A program made the translations under genes and the position numbers. The notes under the pieces were generated by a model. It was not told the origin of the DNA and ran no database searches. It saw only the letters and a list, made by a program, of their open reading frames with translations. DNA of 64,000 bases from Lunularia cruciata. Lineage: Eukaryota; Streptophyta; Marchantiopsida; Lunulariales; Lunulariaceae. Below, piece by piece: positions 49,920 to 60,899 of this stretch. Every line of letters starts with the position of its first letter. Position 1 is the first letter of the stretch. The stretch is taken from assembly GCA_948567375.1 (NCBI GenBank), contig OX419758.1:14017001-14081000 (forward strand), read 5' to 3'.

Positions 49920-50230
49920 TGCCCAAACTTATTTTGGTTGATATTTCTACCTTATATAAAGCATGTCAAATTGGTAAGTAGGCTAGATAATATTTTAATG
50001 GCCAATGTAAACGTGCTAGCAAACTCCTTGAATGAGTTTATACCTGTGTATGGACTACTTCTAAACTTAGCCTTGGTGGTAAAGGATGCTTTGTGTCCTT
50101 TATTTATGACTATTCATGTTGCATCCGAGTCTACTTTCAAAAAAGCAAGACTTTTGTAGAAGTCCTTTTAGCAGTTTAGACTTCCAAAAGACTAGTGAAG
50201 AAGTAGTCTAGTTTTATTGTCCTTCAATTG
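49920..50230 (+). pseudogene. Possible hAT transposase C-terminal dimerisation remnant
   Basis: The frame at 49830-50159 ends with a stretch containing LVVKDALCPLFMTIHVASES and then TFKKARLL. This resembles the hAT family signature in which MA-D-L-IP-T-VASESAF-GGR-L closes the transposase, and the upstream spacing to LVSRLDNIL also fits. The next 60 bases continue as KSFLAVQTSK-like words with stops. No terminal inverted repeats were identified. The assignment is moderate to weak. Confidence 0.4.
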
Positions 50231-51240
50231 AGATTTGATGGAATGTCACGCCATTTGTAGTGTCACGCCATTTGTAGTGTCACATCTAGATTACTCTGAC
50301 ATTGGAGTTGTAGTGATAGTAGTTAGAGTTATTTCAGTAGTTTCTTAGAGACTACTTTCCTATGGTCAGATTTTGTGTTTGGGGTACTGACTTCATGGTG
50401 GAGCCCATCGTCACTTTGCACCATTTGCATTGTCAAGTGTGCCGTCAGTGGAACCTTGAGGGTTCAGACCTAGCTCAAGTCCAGGAGGTATACTTTCAAA
50501 GTGTAGCTCCAAAGAGCTCACTTCTTTGATGTTGAGCCTTCAAGTTCCTGGCTATGGTGGACAGAGGCTAGCGAGCGTCACCTGGATTCTCTTAGCTAGA
50601 GTGGGTGTGACTTGACTGTAATCAATGCTCAATTGTTAGCAGTTTATAGAGTGACAGATCCAAGTACGGATCTGAGTTGAGTTGAGTTGAGAGTGGTAAC
50701 CAATCTGATTACATCAAAGAAGTGAAATCAAAGAGAAATTGGGTGCAAGAACTTTGAGTGTTGGTGGTATCTCCAAGCTCAATGGATCATTGGTAGCTTG
50801 ATTGAAGTTCAATTTTTCCTTGGTGTGCAGAAGCTTGTTGCTTATGGAGATTTGGTAGTAAGGCAAACGGTGTGCAAAAGTGTTGGCCAATTTTTGAGCA
50901 CATAAGGAGAAAATTTTGAGTAGTGGTTGTGATTTTGAGCTCATGAGGTGAAGGCAAGACCAATTTATTGCGAGTTGTGCTCAGAAAGTCAAATTGAAGA
51001 TTTGGAGGAGTTTTGCTAGTTTGGAAGACTTTCTTAAGTTTAGAAGATTTTCATAAGTTTGGAGGAGTTTCACCAAATTTTGGAGGAGGTTTGAATTGGC
51101 AAGAAGAAAGGCCTCATTTGGGCATTAAGAGGCTTTGAGGCATAGGGCTATGGGCTATGAGAGGCTACAAAAGCCTAGAAGGGCCAACGTGAGGCTAGCT
51201 AGTTTAGAGTAGATCTTGGTCATTGGTTGGCAAAATCTGC
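50230..51240. other. Unassigned sequence, no gene recognised
   Basis: Stops are frequent and no motif is recognised. A direct repeat of TGTCACGCCATTTGTAG occurs twice in tandem near 50245-50280, and GTTGAGTTGAG repeats near 50680. Confidence 0.4.
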
Positions 51241-51251
51241 CCATCCTACTA

Positions 51252-51332
51252 GATTGTGTGCAACAGGGTTTGACCCCAAGATCTCTTGTTCCTAGACTAG
51301 TGCCCTAGCCAACTGGTCCACCCTCACTTGTT
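51252..51332 (-). repeat. tRNA-like sequence (possible SINE head or tRNA pseudogene)
   Basis: On the minus strand GGACCAGTTGGCTAGGGCAC resembles a D-arm/A-box and GGGGTCAAACCCT resembles a T-arm/B-box (GGTTCAAACCC). They are separated as in a tRNA by a possible anticodon arm CTAGTCTAGGAACAAG (loop CTAGGAA, one stem mismatch). The acceptor stem does not pair and the T-stem is poor, so it is not a working tRNA gene. A tRNA-derived SINE is plausible. Confidence 0.4.
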
Positions 51333-51837
51333 ATCTTAGTGACTGTGCTATTGTTATTATAAACTTGTAGCTTTGGCTAGGATAGGCAGTTTGATCCCAT
51401 TCTTGGTGATCCTAGTAGCTTAGGACTTAGATACAAACTTCTCTTATGTCAAATGCCAAATGGTGGTAGAGTCAATCTCGTGTTGTTTTATGAGATGGAG
51501 GGTTTTCATTTAGATTTCTTGTGATTAGACCCCCTCCATTCTCTACTTCATGTTTGTGCACCACATTGGTGTGAGGTGCCTTGACTTTTGAGCGTTGGTG
51601 CTCTGGTGTGCTCTTGGTAGTGAGGTTGGAGTGATGATCAATCAGACTACCTTTATTTCTCTTTGGTGAGGCAAGAAGTGATGACTTGTAGACCGTGAGA
51701 GTGCATGTTGTGATGGCAGGTTATAGATTGCCCTTTCCCCTAGTGTAGTTATCTCAGTTAGAGTTACATTAGTGGGTGGTGCTTAGTTGGTCTTAGCACT
51801 TGGTGGGGTACTTGCGATTGTGACTTGAGGTTGTAGT

Positions 51838-52605
51838 TTGTGGTTCCGGTTTGTTGTTGTAGTTTGCGGTTGTAGTTACTTTGTCATGACGGAGTTCTTT
51901 GGAGATAGTCCTGCAATACATAGTGGGTTTACTCAAAGTGGTACTGAGTATCAGCCTGTATCTCAGGTCCTAGTGAGGGAGGAGATTAACTCTCAGTGGG
52001 AGTTTGACACGGGAGCTGATTCAGGTGAGAGTGCACTTGGTGTGTCCGCACCGTTGTTGTGGGACATGGACAAGATTAATAGGGCCTCCAAAGGCTCTAA
52101 GTGTTACTCTAGTATGATGGGTACCATTGAGTTAGATGACTTCATCCAAGAGTTTGATAGTTGGTGTGATCTGCAGTAGATGCGGAACCCAACTTTGTTT
52201 ATACCCTTCATGGCATGGAAGGGGTTGTTTCAGCATGTAGAGGGTCCCCCAATGGATGACTACCATGAGTTCAAGAGAGCTCATTTTGAGGAGATCAAGT
52301 TATGGAGACAATATTGGTCTCCAAACTATATCTCTATCACTTTAGGTTCGGTGGCCAGGAGTAGATTGTCTGCACCTACGAGTTCTAGCTTGAGTAGTGT
52401 TGGCGGAGCTAGTGGAGGTGCACTAGCTGGAGATAATGCTACTACAAGTGGAGGTACCGCTACAGGAGGTGGTGTGGTACCAGGGTTTAACCCCATGGTG
52501 GAGTTCTTCCTATGTTTGAGGCAAAACTACTTGGGAGTGCGGACTGACACATGTGGAAGTATCGGGGCTCAGACGAAGGAATCGAGGATCATATGGGCAA
52601 TGTAG
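51838..52605 (+). pseudogene. Gag-like frame with one in-frame TAG
   Basis: Two open stretches, 51838-52176 and 52180-52602, are in the same frame and separated only by TAG at 52177-52179. The first has MTEFFGDSPAI (a likely start at 51886) and TIELDDFIQEFDSWCDLQ. The second has NPTLFIPFMAWKGLFQHVEG and WRQYWSPNY, then a Ser/Gly-rich linker (SSSLSSVGGASGGALAGDNA). The acidic-aromatic pattern and linker resemble retroelement gag proteins, but I do not recognise the family and no zinc knuckle, LTR or pol follows. It ends before the non-LTR tail at 52935. Confidence 0.45.
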
Positions 52606-52934
52606 GTCCTTGGGTGCAAGAAGACAACAGACACCGAGTCAAGCAAAGAACAAAAGGAAATGTCACCCCTCAATGGTGGTGTATATAATAAGGGGAGCTA
52701 GAGAGTGAAGACTGTCTGGCGAGACCACAGTGATTATACTTAATGTATCATAAATGAATGAAAATTATAATTTATGTGAAAATTGATCTAAAATAAGCTG
52801 AATAAGTGAATATTCTGCATACGATAGTAAATTCTAATGTAATCTAGGGAAGTTTAGTGGTCAGAAATTTACATACATAACTCTAAAATAAGAAAAACAG
52901 GAAATAAATAAATAAATATATATCAAAGGTGGAT

Positions 52935-53060
52935 CTCTAGTACGGATACTATAGGGGCCTAGCTCACTTTGACCTCTTTTGTCTCTCCCTTGTTTGGGGC
53001 TTGATGGGTCTTCTATCCTTTAAGTGGTCACCTTTTCTCTTATCCCTGTATTCACACGAG
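52935..53060 (+). repeat. Non-LTR family 3' tail segment (isolated copy)
   Basis: TACTATAGGGGCCTAGCTC and TCTCCCTTGTTTGGGGCTTG with GATGGGTCTTC match the tail after copy B (10640-10760). No coding part of the element precedes it, so it is a short 5'-truncated remnant as is common for such elements. Confidence 0.6.
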
Positions 53061-53572
53061 GAAATCTATAGATTTCAATATTTTGGTTATTTCTACTCTC
53101 CCATAGCTCATGCATAGTGGATCGTGTTTGTTGCTTTTTATATAAAATGTTTACCAGAACTTTTGATATTATAATCTGATATTGTCAGACCATATGACAG
53201 AACACAAATAGAAATTCAATATAAAATATATAAATAATAGAAATCTTGGATAATAGGATAGTCCATGAAACAATATTGGGAACTGAATCTGCAAATTTTA
53301 TCATTCCAGGCTTTTTTGCTTTTGAAGGCGTCCTACACAGTACTCCACGGAATGTACTCGATTGACAAGAAGTTTAGAAGAAGAAAGTAGTCCGCACACC
53401 CATAAAAGAAACCCGATGACGGGAAAGGACATTCCATATGGGATAGCAGAATTCCCATATGGAAGACAGACAAGTGACAGCATATCTAGGGTTGCAAGCA
53501 GAAAGACCGGTAACTTAAAGGGTACCCTAACAGTTGGCGCAAACTAAGCCTTTAGGGCCTCCTTGTTCTGGA

Positions 53573-53590
53573 TTTAGGGTTTTAGGGTTA
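53573..53590 (+). promoter_or_regulatory. Telo-box ahead of UTP4
   Basis: TTTAGGGTTTTAGGGTTA contains TTAGGGTTT, the reverse form of the plant telo-box AAACCCTAA, about 370 bases before the UTP4 start codon. A further CCCTAA lies at 53525-53530. Telo-boxes are known in plant promoters of ribosomal-protein and ribosome-assembly genes, which agrees with the downstream gene. No clear TGGGCC/T partner site was seen. Confidence 0.55.
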
Positions 53591-53759
53591 CAGGGCCAGC
53601 CATTGGAATGGTCAATCCCAATTGAACCTCTCTCCAATGCTGTGTCACCTTACCCTTTGCATCCCTGAGAGAGAGGCAGCAGCTGCTGGAGAGAAGCGGC
53701 AGCAGAGGATTCACTGACAGGTTTGGGATTTTGGGAAAGGAGCAGAAGAGGAAGGAGAG

Positions 53760-54022
53760 ATGTTGGAGCTTTATCGATGCGGGAAGATAGAGAGAGGAGC
53801 GGGAACAGCAGCAGGAGCTGGAAGCTGAGGGGTTTTATTACAGGTGTGGGAGGGTTTGCAGGGGTGGAAATTGCGAGACGGTTGGTGAGAGAAGGGAAAG
53901 AAAGGAGTTCGCGAGGAAGAAGAATTTTGGACCCAAGTTGGGTGGAAAGTAGCGATGCTGGAGGTGCATCGATGGCGGCAGATAGATTGGGCTCCTTCAG
54001 CTGTTGTGGCACTGGCAACTAG
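53760..54022 (+). other. Upstream reading frames in the UTP4 leader
   Basis: ATG at 53760 opens a 22-codon frame ending TGA at 53828. ATG at 53777 opens an 81-codon frame that runs past the UTP4 start, out of frame, to 54022. If transcription begins upstream of 53760 they would hinder the main start; if it begins after 53780 they are not in the mRNA. The transcription start cannot be read from the sequence. Confidence 0.35.
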
Positions 54023-57000
54023 CGTCGATGGGACTGTAGTGGCCGCTGCCAGGGAGAATGGGTCCATTGAGCTGTGGAATGTTGCTCCAGGATCGGTGGG
54101 CTGGCATTGTCACCTGGTGAGTTGGGTCTCTGTTCAGAATTGCGCTTGAATTCATCCAGTTGATGCCCGCTGGTGGATTATATTAAATATTTGTTACCGA
54201 TGAATTGCTGCTTATTCTGTATTGAACTCTGGTGATGGTCGGTATGCTTCCAGCTTCCAAACCGCAAGAATTTAACATACTGAAAATTGTGAGTAGCTGT
54301 GAAAGATGGTGGGGTTTAAAGATCCATGTTTTGCAAAACCCTGAGCTGGGGTTTGGAAGTTGACATTTTGTATCGACTTGGGACATATGTTCAGACTATA
54401 CCAGGTAAAGAAGAGGCTGCAATTTCGTCTCTCGTGTGGTGTAAGTCTGGTGATCAATCCAATCCACTAGGACGATTGTTTTCTGCAGGACTCGATGGGT
54501 TCATTACTGAATGGGATCTGCAAACACTTCAACCCAAGGTGAGTTTGTCTCTCAAGTGCTGCTTTTAGCAATATGTTCAACTTCGTGGCGACTAAACGGG
54601 GTCTCTAGGTGCCGACATTTTCAGGGTTTTATTCGAAGGTGTTGGATCTCTAAGCTGTGCATCTGCCGTCTAGTTCAAAGAAAAAGGGTATTTTATTGGT
54701 GTCTTTCATTCGTGTAAGGCTTTCGCCTTTGAATTCTGTGGTCGGATGAATTTCCCAGTTTGCTCAAGATTCTAATCCAAATGCGGGGACTCTATTGCAG
54801 GAAATCGTGGAGTCATATGGAGGGTCAGTGTGGCAGTTAGCAGCAGAGCCTTTAGAAGTTTTGAAGATTGCAGCAGGTGTCAGTAACGGGGCCGCGCGTA
54901 AAAGATTAAGTGATGGAAGTGACAGTGATGAAAGCAGTTCAAGTGGCAGTGATAACGATGATGACGAAGAGGAATCAACAGCATTGTCGGTTGTAGCGGA
55001 GCAGAGAATCGCCGTGGGATGTGATGATGGGTGTGTGAGGATTTTTACGGTTAATGACAACCAAGCTGGGATGCTCTATCGAAGAGCGTTCCCTCGTGTC
55101 AAAGGTGCGTCATTTTCCGGCCTAGGTCTTCATCTTCGGTCTTGAAATTTTCTTGTATAAACATTGTGGTGTACACGAAGTTTACTGGCGATCATGTTGC
55201 CGGATTTATTTAGATTCCATTTTTGAATGGGTAGTAAGTACATGTACACTTGAGGTCCCCTGTTCATCTCGCTTCGTCTAGTCAGGCCATGTTTCACATA
55301 TATGCATATCATTGACATTGATATTGCATATTTAATGAGTTCTGGATCCCCCGTTCCTCGAACGGCTTCTGTCCTCTTATATCCAATATATGCATATCAT
55401 TGACAGGCCGCATTCTGAGCGTGGCGTGGAGCACCGATGGCTCAAGGATCTATGCTGGTGGATCTGACGGGTACGTGCAGGGGTCGTTGTACTACGTGGT
55501 CGGATCGTTTCAATCCCTGTGGCGTTTGGCTCTGGATTTTCATGTAGCTTCTAGCGTTCACAATTTATACATCGCTCATAAATTTGTTTCATATCAAATG
55601 GACACAAATAGATGGAGAATTTAGCTTCTTCTATTGTCGATGTCTACGGCTGTTCAATGTCCTGAAATACCGGAAATTACTGTGCTGCAGCTGTATACGC
55701 TGCTGGGAGCCCATAAATGCTCGGGAACTTTTCAGGATCACTGCCGGGATCGGAGGACGAGGTGGTGCCCCGGAGTTGTGCGTGTGGTCTTTGTTGGCTT
55801 TGAGGTATATACCATCTTCCTCGACACTTGTTGTCGAAAGACAAGGTTTCTGGTGTAGTGATCTGTCTGCATCGCTCCATGGATTTATCATACAGTTGAA
55901 GGCACGCTCTGCTGGTCCAACTTGTAGTAGACGATTGCCACGGTTCTTCTATCGTCCTCAGTGGGATGTGTATGTATGGTCCGGCGCTTGTGGCCATGAA
56001 ATTCAACTATAATTATCGTTTTCCTCCAGGAATGGGACCATAGTCAGCGGCGACAGCACAGGTACCACACAATTCTGGGAAGGTCAGCATGGAACGCTAC
56101 TTCAGGGACATTCCAGACACAATGCCGATGTTCTGTCACTGGCCGCTGCTCCGTCTCATACTGTTGTATTTGCCGCCGGAGCCGATGGTCAGGTAATGTT
56201 CACGTCCCTGACACGATGGATTAAGTATAGGTCGCGAGTATCGGTTCGTACTACGTCTGCTACTTCTTCCCTTGATTCTAATCATGTTTCTTACGGTGTT
56301 TGTCCTGACCAGGTCACTTTATATCAACTTGTCGACGAAAGCAAAGCCACTTCAGAAGGATCTCATCCACCTGCTGAGGAAATGGCTGTGGGGTCTTCAA
56401 CGGAAAGATGGATTTACGTTGGAAATAAGCGCAGCCATACTCATGATGTGAAGGCCCTGGCTCTCGCCTACCCTGTGGTAGAGGAGGATGGTAAGTGGAT
56501 TTTCGGAACTCAAGCATGCGGGCCAGTTGGCTTAACCATGATACGTTTTATTACATTTTCAATTGGTCATGCATGTACTGAAGGATTTTTGGAGTGAAGG
56601 TTTTTAAGTCACATGTTGTCTTGGACTTGCAGGCCAGGCTGACAGGCCAATGAAAAAGAGGCGTAGAAGAAAGCGGTTTGTGAAGAACGACTACAAGAAG
56701 TGGGCCCAACCAGGCATACCGATGCTTATTTCCGGTGGCAATGATTGCAAGTTGTTCACATACCCCGCCGACGCTTTCCTCGCTTTCCATCCCCATGACA
56801 TCTGTCATGCTCCTCAGCGTCCCCAAGTTCAGTTTGCGAGAGAGCTGAGTACTTCTGGATTAAGTGTGCTGATGGCCCAACATTCAACTTGGATAGACGT
56901 GTGGAAGATGAACACAAATAAGAATGCGGTTGCCGATATGGAACTAGGCTACGAATTTGGAAAGCAGGTCTTGGGTAAAAGAAAATTTAGGGATGAGGCG

Positions 57001-58982
57001 AATTACATTGTTGGGAATCACGTCAAGGTGAACGGTAGTTCTGAGAAGAAAACTCCTGTTACCCCAGTTAGCAATGGGAAGGTAAATCCATCCAAACAGG
57101 TGGCGTCAACCAAAGGTGTGGCTCCTGCATTACTTGCAAGGATAAAGTGCAAGACAGCCGAACACATAACTTGCAGTGCCATTTCTGGTAATGGGAAGTA
57201 TGTAGCATTCTCAGACCAGCTGAAGCCCAGGCTCTTTCAACTCGAGCAGCAGGAGGTAGGAAATACATCTATGAAAGCGAGGGGCATCATTAAGAAGAAG
57301 CTTCCGATGAGTCTTCCAGCTGCCCAGTGTATGCTGTTTACCCCTGACTCAACTCGTCTGTTGCTCGGTTCCACACAGGAGATTTTGGTGAGTATCATGT
57401 CTGTCTGTCCTGTTTCTGGCTATTTCTAGGGTCATGGTTGTACACAGTCTTGTCAACATTTCTAACCGCAATGAGGGATTTGCATTTTATACCTGGTTCT
57501 CGTTCTTACGTCTTGTCCGGTCTTACGTGGGTATAGAACCATGTTCGAACAAACGGGTTCGTCCATATTCATACCCTCAATATATATGTATTTACTTGCA
57601 ATCCTCCTTACTTATTGGAGTGCACTGCAATGTTCCAGGTCCTAAACGTAGAGAAAGGTGAGATTATGCACTCCTTTAAAGTGGCCGTTCCAGCAGAAGC
57701 TGGAGGACTGAAATGTTCCTTGTCACCCATCAATTTCATGTGCACGAGCGCCGACAGCCAATGGCTTGCAGCTACGACAAGTTCTGGTTACATTCACATC
57801 TTCAGTTTAGAAGCGTTGAGGTAAGATGCATATCTTTTTTTGTGTCTGTTACTTCTCATCATAGTTTCTGCTGTTCTCCTGGAGAGGCTGGGGTGGACCA
57901 ATCCGCTGTAGAAACTTCGGGTCTATCACTCGAGATAGATGGACTATCTATTGCAGATTGACCAGTCACTACTTAAAACCTGCAGCGATACTGGTTTCTG
58001 GCTCTCTAAAACACTGTGAAATACATTTGCAGGCATCACTGGTCAGTTCCAGTAATGGATGGAACTGTGGCAACGTCAGCCATATTCAGACCGAGCAGTA
58101 GCAATTTGCTTATCATCAGCACAGCCGGAAACCAATTGCACGTCTTGGATGTCGAGGCGAAGGAGCTGACCAACTGGTCAAAGGAGAATGGAGAAGCAAT
58201 ATCCGGTCGCTTGTTGGAATTTCCTGGAGGTCTTACTGGACTATCAGTTCCACCTACTCCCGTTTCTACGACCGTCATTGCCTACAGTTCCAGGTAGATA
58301 TCTGGGTCGGCACTCTGTTTGCGCTGTACATGAGTTCGTCCAGTCTAGAGGAATAGTTCCTTAACACGATATAACCCGGGCAAGAAAGTTCGTCTGTGAA
58401 GCAATCGCAATGGAACATGACTTGCTCTCAAGGGATGAAAGTGACCTCTCCCGAGACCAACTTCTCTGGCCAAAGATGTACTGTAGATCAAAACTTTCAC
58501 AGCTACAGGTACTTGAGCACTTCACAGCGGGTCCTGTCACTGCTCAAGTACATGTAGCTATGAACTAATAGCATCTCTCTTTGTGCCCAAGTTTCCGGTT
58601 CAACCTTCCTGGTCATCGTGGAAATGTCTGACAGATTTCTGTTGTTTTTCACAGGGCAATGGTCCAGATTGATTTTAGCAAGCCAGTGAAGCCTTACGAG
58701 ACACATGATACCAAAGGAGAGACCTCAGAACTTTCTGAGGATAATAAGAAGAGTCCTGTCACCAAGAAGAGTCATGTTCATGCCAACGGGAACGGAGTTA
58801 ATCCCAAGCAGAACGGCAGCTCTAATGTTAATAATGACAATTTTGCATACGTTCCTTTCAGGGATCCGGTTCTTTTTTTGGGGCATACTGCCCAAAGTTC
58901 AGTTCTTGTAGTAGAGAAGCCGTGGTTAGAAGTGCTCAGGCAAATTCCAGCTCCTGTATACAGGCATCTGTACGGAACTTAA
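53955..58982 (+). CDS. UTP4: UTP4/cirhin, WD40 small-subunit processome protein, complete
   Basis: Nucleolar WD40 scaffold of the t-UTP/UtpA subcomplex, needed for pre-18S rRNA processing. Exons: 53955-54116, 54395-54538, 54801-55104, 55407-55470, 55691-55804, 56030-56192, 56313-56490, 56633-57387, 57639-57820, 58033-58293, 58655-58982. All introns are GT-AG and phases agree; the total is 2655 bases, 884 residues, somewhat longer than animal UTP4. The N-terminus [20 protein letters not shown] starts the first beta-propeller. Repeats are recognisable at [67 protein letters not shown] and [18 protein letters not shown] second propeller has [19 protein letters not shown] and [17 protein letters not shown]. 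An acidic serine tract is at about 138-162, a basic KKRRRRKR at 384-391, and the C-terminus PVYRHLYGT is typical of the family. No TE interrupts it. Confidence 0.93.
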
Positions 58983-59011
58983 AGCTCATTACCTTCTTTC
59001 CCAGAGTTCAA

Positions 59012-59266
59012 TCAGTGTATGATACACATTCTTTGGTCCTCACGCGAGTCACTCTTATTTGGCCCGAAACTTGTTCCATGCTTCTGAGATAGGTCAAACT
59101 CTTCTACTTTCACATCGAGTTGACGGTCCGATTTCAGAACTTTTGTTTGTGGAGAACTTTGGGTGGCGATTGTCTTCTTCGTCCTCCGTTTAACGTACGG
59201 GCAGTCGTCCTCCAACTCGTGTCGAATCTCTGCTCTGGGGTTACTGGTACTCGAGGTCTTGGTCAT
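59012..59266 (-). other. Antisense reading frame next to UTP4 3' end, uncertain
   Basis: An 84-codon minus frame has a hydrophilic, protein-like composition (HELEDDCPYVKRRTKKTIAT in the middle) and ends 30 bases from the UTP4 stop. It could be an exon of a converging gene, but no family or splice partners are recognised; chance is as likely. Confidence 0.2.
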
Positions 59267-60540
59267 CTCTCAGTGATGTTGTAAAGCTGGTCCCCGTTGG
59301 ATGAACGAATTTTGGATCTAGATATGCAGTTTCTCCCAATCACATCGGAAGGCCTCTCTAGCCATCTATAGACTCCACTGGAAGGGACAGGTAAGGGCTT
59401 GGGTCGCTTCACCCGACTAGCTGGTGTTCATGGCGTGGCCCAAAGATTGTTAAGTGCGTCTGAACAAAGTTGCGTGGTCGCCTCTATCCTTGCACCACCG
59501 TAAAATTCGTTTGTTCAGTGTGGGTAATCGACAGAGAGTATATACCAACTTTCTTTTCATGTCGGGCAAAGAGTCTTCAAGCAGCAGGATCTGACTACAT
59601 ACGGAAAGGCCTCCGGCAAGTGAAGGTAATCAGACCGTTAACGTTAAGCCGCCGCTAGATGATTTAGAAACTTCCATAGTCATAGATGACAACTTCTTCA
59701 TGAGGTAGCATTTCTCTGCAAGGATCGGGAAATCTCCCATGTACAGTACCATTGAATTTACAACGTAGTCACATTGACCAGTCATCATCTACGGTCAACT
59801 CGTTGCGTCATCATGACACGCTTGGGTAGTCTGAAAGAGTCTGGAGATAACAGTCCGTCGGCAGTAATGGCTCGATAAGGACGAAAGCTGTCTTCATCGA
59901 ACACCCGAACATTTGCTAAAGTGATTTGCTTTGTTTCAGTCTCGTGCCTACACTCCGCTGACAAAGGAAAAACTCAGATTCTCAATATGACTTGTGCGTG
60001 GGTCTTAGGTTTCCTTCTTCGTCTGGCTGATCCCTTTCTGATTAGCAGCGATTTCTTGCGAATATGGTTCGAGATCTCTTCGGGAATCGTTTTCCGGAAG
60101 GGCATGATGGTGGGACTGTGAACTACATATGAAGAAGAAGCGGAGATTCCGACGTATCACGTAACGGATATGAATATATCGGTTCAGGTTAAATTATTCA
60201 AGTCTGGCTAAATGCCGTCAGATGTCGGTTCACTGGAACCGGCAACTAACTGAAGTCTACACTCTTTGACTGTTATTGCTTCGGAGTAATTGAGAACGAT
60301 AACAATGGAAGAAAATTATGAACAAATATATTTCTTCGAATCTAGTTCATATCTCTTAGTTCACTTGTTTCTTTTTCTCATTTCATATCAAAGTATGGAT
60401 AGTATTGAAAAGGCCTGATACTCTTGAAAAGATGAATGTCCGCTTGAATCTGTAGTTGATCTATGACGGACGGGTTTTGAGCTCCGTTGGTTGAGGGAGG
60501 ACAATCTGTGAAGGATGAGGACCACTTCTCGGGAATACTC
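59267..60540. other. Intergenic DNA downstream of UTP4
   Basis: Balanced composition, no convincing exon or RNA. Short frames are at chance level. It probably contains the UTP4 terminator region at its left side. Confidence 0.4.
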
Positions 60541-60568
60541 GGCGCATAGTGACTGTACTCAAAATCTG

Positions 60569-60592
60569 CCGGAACAAAATTTTGTCCCGGCA
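60569..60592. repeat. Near-perfect palindrome GCCGGAACAAAATTTTGTCC...
   Basis: The 24 bases are self-complementary with one mismatched pair. A related palindrome-like string, CCGGTGGTAAAAAATTTACC followed by CGG, lies at 60797-60819, just beyond the tandem duplication. Both have CCGG-type ends around an A/T core. Confidence 0.7.
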
Positions 60593-60758
60593 GGTTCTGT
60601 ATATAGTGCCGGCGACTCTAGACTTCCAGTCGAAATTGACAATATGGACCTACAAGAATATACGGGTATTTGTCCCGGCAGGTTGTGTGTATAGATCAGG
60701 CGAGTACAGACTTCCAGTCGAAATTGACAAGATGGACTTAGAAGAATATACGGGTATA
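60584..60758. repeat. Tandem duplication, period 88 bases
   Basis: GTCCCGGCAGGTT starts one copy at 60584 and the next at 60672. ACTTCCAGTCGAAATTGACA and AGAATATACGGGTAT recur at the same spacing. The unit begins in the right half of the palindrome, which may have caused the duplication. The 70-codon frame across it is a by-product. Confidence 0.85.
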
Positions 60759-60899
60759 TGATGACTTGGTCATTAACAAAACCTCTCGTTATAGTCCGGT
60801 GGTAAAAAATTTACCCGGCACTTGAGAACTTCCCGAGCGCTGATTAGCACTTCCGTTGAATGACGTCGGGCCGTGCAATATGGGATAAGGAGCAAATAA

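Noticed and set aside
53650-54067. Antisense frames of 98-122 codons over the UTP4 leader
   Set aside because: They are antisense to the UTP4 leader and first exon, with a Leu/Ser/Pro-rich composition produced by GA-rich DNA on the other strand.
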